Origin: Deltaproteobacteria bacterium
Lineage (GTDB): Bacteria > Bdellovibrionota_F > JAHFAK01
Direction: 5' to 3'
Length of the DNA stretch: 5,891 nt
NCBI GenBank assembly: GCA_023250585.1
Contig: JAHFAK010000123.1
Location: 1 to 5,891, forward strand
Shown: piece after piece, positions 5,295 to 5,891 of the stretch
Position numbering within the stretch: position 1 is the stretch's first letter
Layout of the letters: each line of letters opens with the position of its first letter
The notes under the pieces: generated by a model
What the model saw: only the letters and a program-made list of their open reading frames with translations
The model's database searches: none
Told to the model about the DNA's origin: nothing
Program-made: the position numbers and the translations under genes

Positions 5295-5547
5295 AATAAA
5301 CCTCCACTCGTTTATGTTCTTTATCAATAACTTCCCAGCAAGCCACATATGTTGGTTTACGTTTACTTGGAGTTAAGTGACAATGATGTTTTATGGGCGA
5401 CAATTTACTGTAATGTTTCCAATTCCCTCTCACTGGTCCTATCTCCATGATTTCACAAACAAGAGTGTCAAAAATATCTTTAATGGATTCAGGAAGTTTA
5501 GTATAACTTTTTGCACTTCTATTATTGAGCACAACTTTCCATCCCAT
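5263..5547 (-). CDS. higB: RelE/ParE-superfamily toxin (HigB-like)
   Basis: This is a predicted 94-aa mRNA-interferase-type toxin. MGWKVVLNNRSAKSYTKLPE and GPVRGNWKHYSKLS are followed by KHHCHLTPSKRKPTYVACWE and the family's C-terminal VEVYYVGTHEKAPY. The His-rich CHL segment, the basic SKRK and the terminal THE are candidate RNA-binding or catalytic positions. Toxins of this fold cleave mRNA at the ribosome. The open frame extends to an ATG at 5640, with another ATG at 5565. I prefer 5547 because the family normally begins just before the W-K-V strand, and a good promoter at 5554-5582 would start transcription almost on this ATG. The antitoxin gene overlaps its end. Relatives of this subfamily are also found as toxins of orphan modules, and activity is not proven here. 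Confidence 0.82.
   Translation of the reverse strand: MGWKVVLNNRSAKSYTKLPESIKDIFDTLVCEIMEIGPVRGNWKHYSKLSPIKHHCHLTPSKRKPTYVACWEVIDKEHKRVEVYYVGTHEKAPY
5301..5305 (-). promoter_or_regulatory. Antitoxin ribosome binding site inside the toxin gene
   Basis: GGAGG on the minus strand sits 6 bases before the antitoxin ATG at 5294 and within the toxin coding sequence. It is much stronger than anything before the toxin start, which favours antitoxin synthesis over toxin from the same message. Confidence 0.7.
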
Positions 5548-5553
5548 TAAAGC

Positions 5554-5582
5554 AGTATAGGTCATTTTTTGACCATAGTCAA
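5554..5582 (-). promoter_or_regulatory. Toxin-antitoxin operon promoter
   Basis: On the minus strand, TTGACT (5582-5577, five of six) is followed by exactly 17 bases and TATACT (5559-5554, five of six). Predicted initiation falls at about 5547, on the A of the preferred toxin ATG, suggesting a leaderless or near-leaderless message. If so, the ATGs at 5565 and 5640 are not the main toxin starts. Confidence 0.6.
5560..5574. promoter_or_regulatory. Inverted repeat operator candidate in the TA promoter spacer
   Basis: GGTCA-TTTTT-TGACC is a perfect inverted repeat filling the spacer between the -35 and -10 boxes. A dimeric XRE antitoxin bound here would occlude RNA polymerase, the usual autoregulation of HigBA/RelE-type operons. 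The arms are only 5 bases, so binding is a prediction. Confidence 0.55.
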
Positions 5583-5688
5583 ATTTACTCAAAAATTGAT
5601 TCAATTTAGAGAGGTGGCTGAGAAATAATTTTAAATACATCCAGCATGTTTATGAACCTATGTGTTTATATCAATAATTATTTCAAGG

Positions 5689-5708
5689 GGTCGAGGCTAA
5701 ACCTCACC
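5689..5708. repeat. Short hairpin upstream of the toxin-antitoxin locus
   Basis: GGTCGAGG-CTAAA-CCTCACC pairs as GAGG/CCTC extended by GGT/ACC across one unpaired base. It lies between the partial minus-strand ORF and the toxin gene and could end transcription of that ORF, although no U-run follows on the minus strand. The interval 5548-5741 otherwise shows no gene. Confidence 0.4.
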
Positions 5709-5739
5709 TTACCGCAGTTTTAAAGAGGAAGTCTCAGGT

Positions 5740-5770
5740 CGTCATCCCGCGGCTTGACCGCGGGATCCAG
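5740..5770. repeat. GC-rich palindromic repeat (CGTCATCCCGCGG...CCGCGGGATCCAG type)
   Basis: The perfect 9-bp arms ATCCCGCGG (5744-5752) and CCGCGGGAT (5758-5766) enclose the loop CTTGA, with flanks CGTC and CCAG. Base composition is far more GC-rich than the surrounding DNA. From memory, near-identical palindromes recur in many copies in Rickettsia-like and other intracellular bacteria; this cannot be confirmed here. It supplies the last residues and stop of the minus-strand ORF beside it. Confidence 0.75.
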
Positions 5771-5891
5771 GGAGTTCAATAGTGGGATGCTCTTCAAAGT
5801 ACACCAGTTTATTACTATCGTATTTTGAGGTGAAGGAATCAGCTGCTTTATTCTTGTGTTGCCAGATTCTTTTGGGAAGATCCACCACCAA
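5742..5891 (-). CDS. Partial unrecognised ORF ending inside the palindromic repeat
   Basis: The minus-strand frame is open from the window edge for 49 residues to a TGA at 5744-5742. It reads like protein: LVVDLPKRIWQHKNKAADSF, then TSKYDSNKLVYFEEHPTIEL, then PGSRGQAAG. The final residues PGSRGQAAG and the stop are encoded by the palindromic repeat, so the original C-terminus was probably replaced or extended by repeat insertion. The 5' end is outside the window. I recognise no family, and with so short a piece it may be a gene remnant. Confidence 0.4.
   Translation of the reverse strand: MVVDLPKRIWQHKNKAADSFTSKYDSNKLVYFEEHPTIELPGSRGQAAG

Overview
The window looks like AT-rich chromosome from a diderm (Gram-negative) bacterium. 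The signs are an elongasome RodA, two lipoproteins with lipobox signal peptides, a SleB-type wall hydrolase and an omega subunit of the proteobacterial type. AT richness, small intergenic spaces and palindromic repeats would suit a host-associated lineage such as Dependentiae/TM6 or a reduced proteobacterium, but no marker here fixes the taxonomy.

Layout. (1) 1-401, +: the 3' part of rodA. (2) 401-525: a 125-bp structured palindromic element starting on the last base of the rodA stop codon. (3) 552-1730, -: an operon fmdB-like, rpoZ, rluB-like, with a good sigma70-type promoter at 1762-1791. The pseudouridine synthase has an S4 domain with no ATG/GTG/TTG in front of it, so initiation at ATT overlapping the rpoZ stop is proposed. 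(4) 1902-3501, +: two translationally coupled lipoprotein genes, one multi-module and one a classical LPP20-family protein. (5) 3501-3625: a second copy of the 125-bp element, again starting on the G of a TAG stop. (6) 3657-4262, +: a TTG-started, membrane-anchored SleB/Hydrolase_2 wall hydrolase. (7) 4250-5547, -: a RelE/ParE (HigB-like) toxin, an XRE antitoxin and a TrmN6-like methyltransferase in tight order, with a promoter whose spacer contains a perfect inverted repeat, a probable autoregulatory operator. (8) 5689-5891: a hairpin, a GC-rich palindromic repeat and the end of an unrecognised minus-strand ORF that terminates inside the repeat.

The plus-strand genes share an envelope theme (RodA, lipoproteins, wall hydrolase). 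The minus-strand genes concern RNA and transcription (omega, pseudouridine synthase, tRNA methyltransferase, an mRNA-targeting toxin). The most interesting signal is the repeat pair at 401-525 and 3501-3625. Their stems differ in sequence but remain complementary, including compensatory changes, while short motifs in the internal loops stay identical. That pattern indicates selection on a folded RNA or single-stranded DNA.
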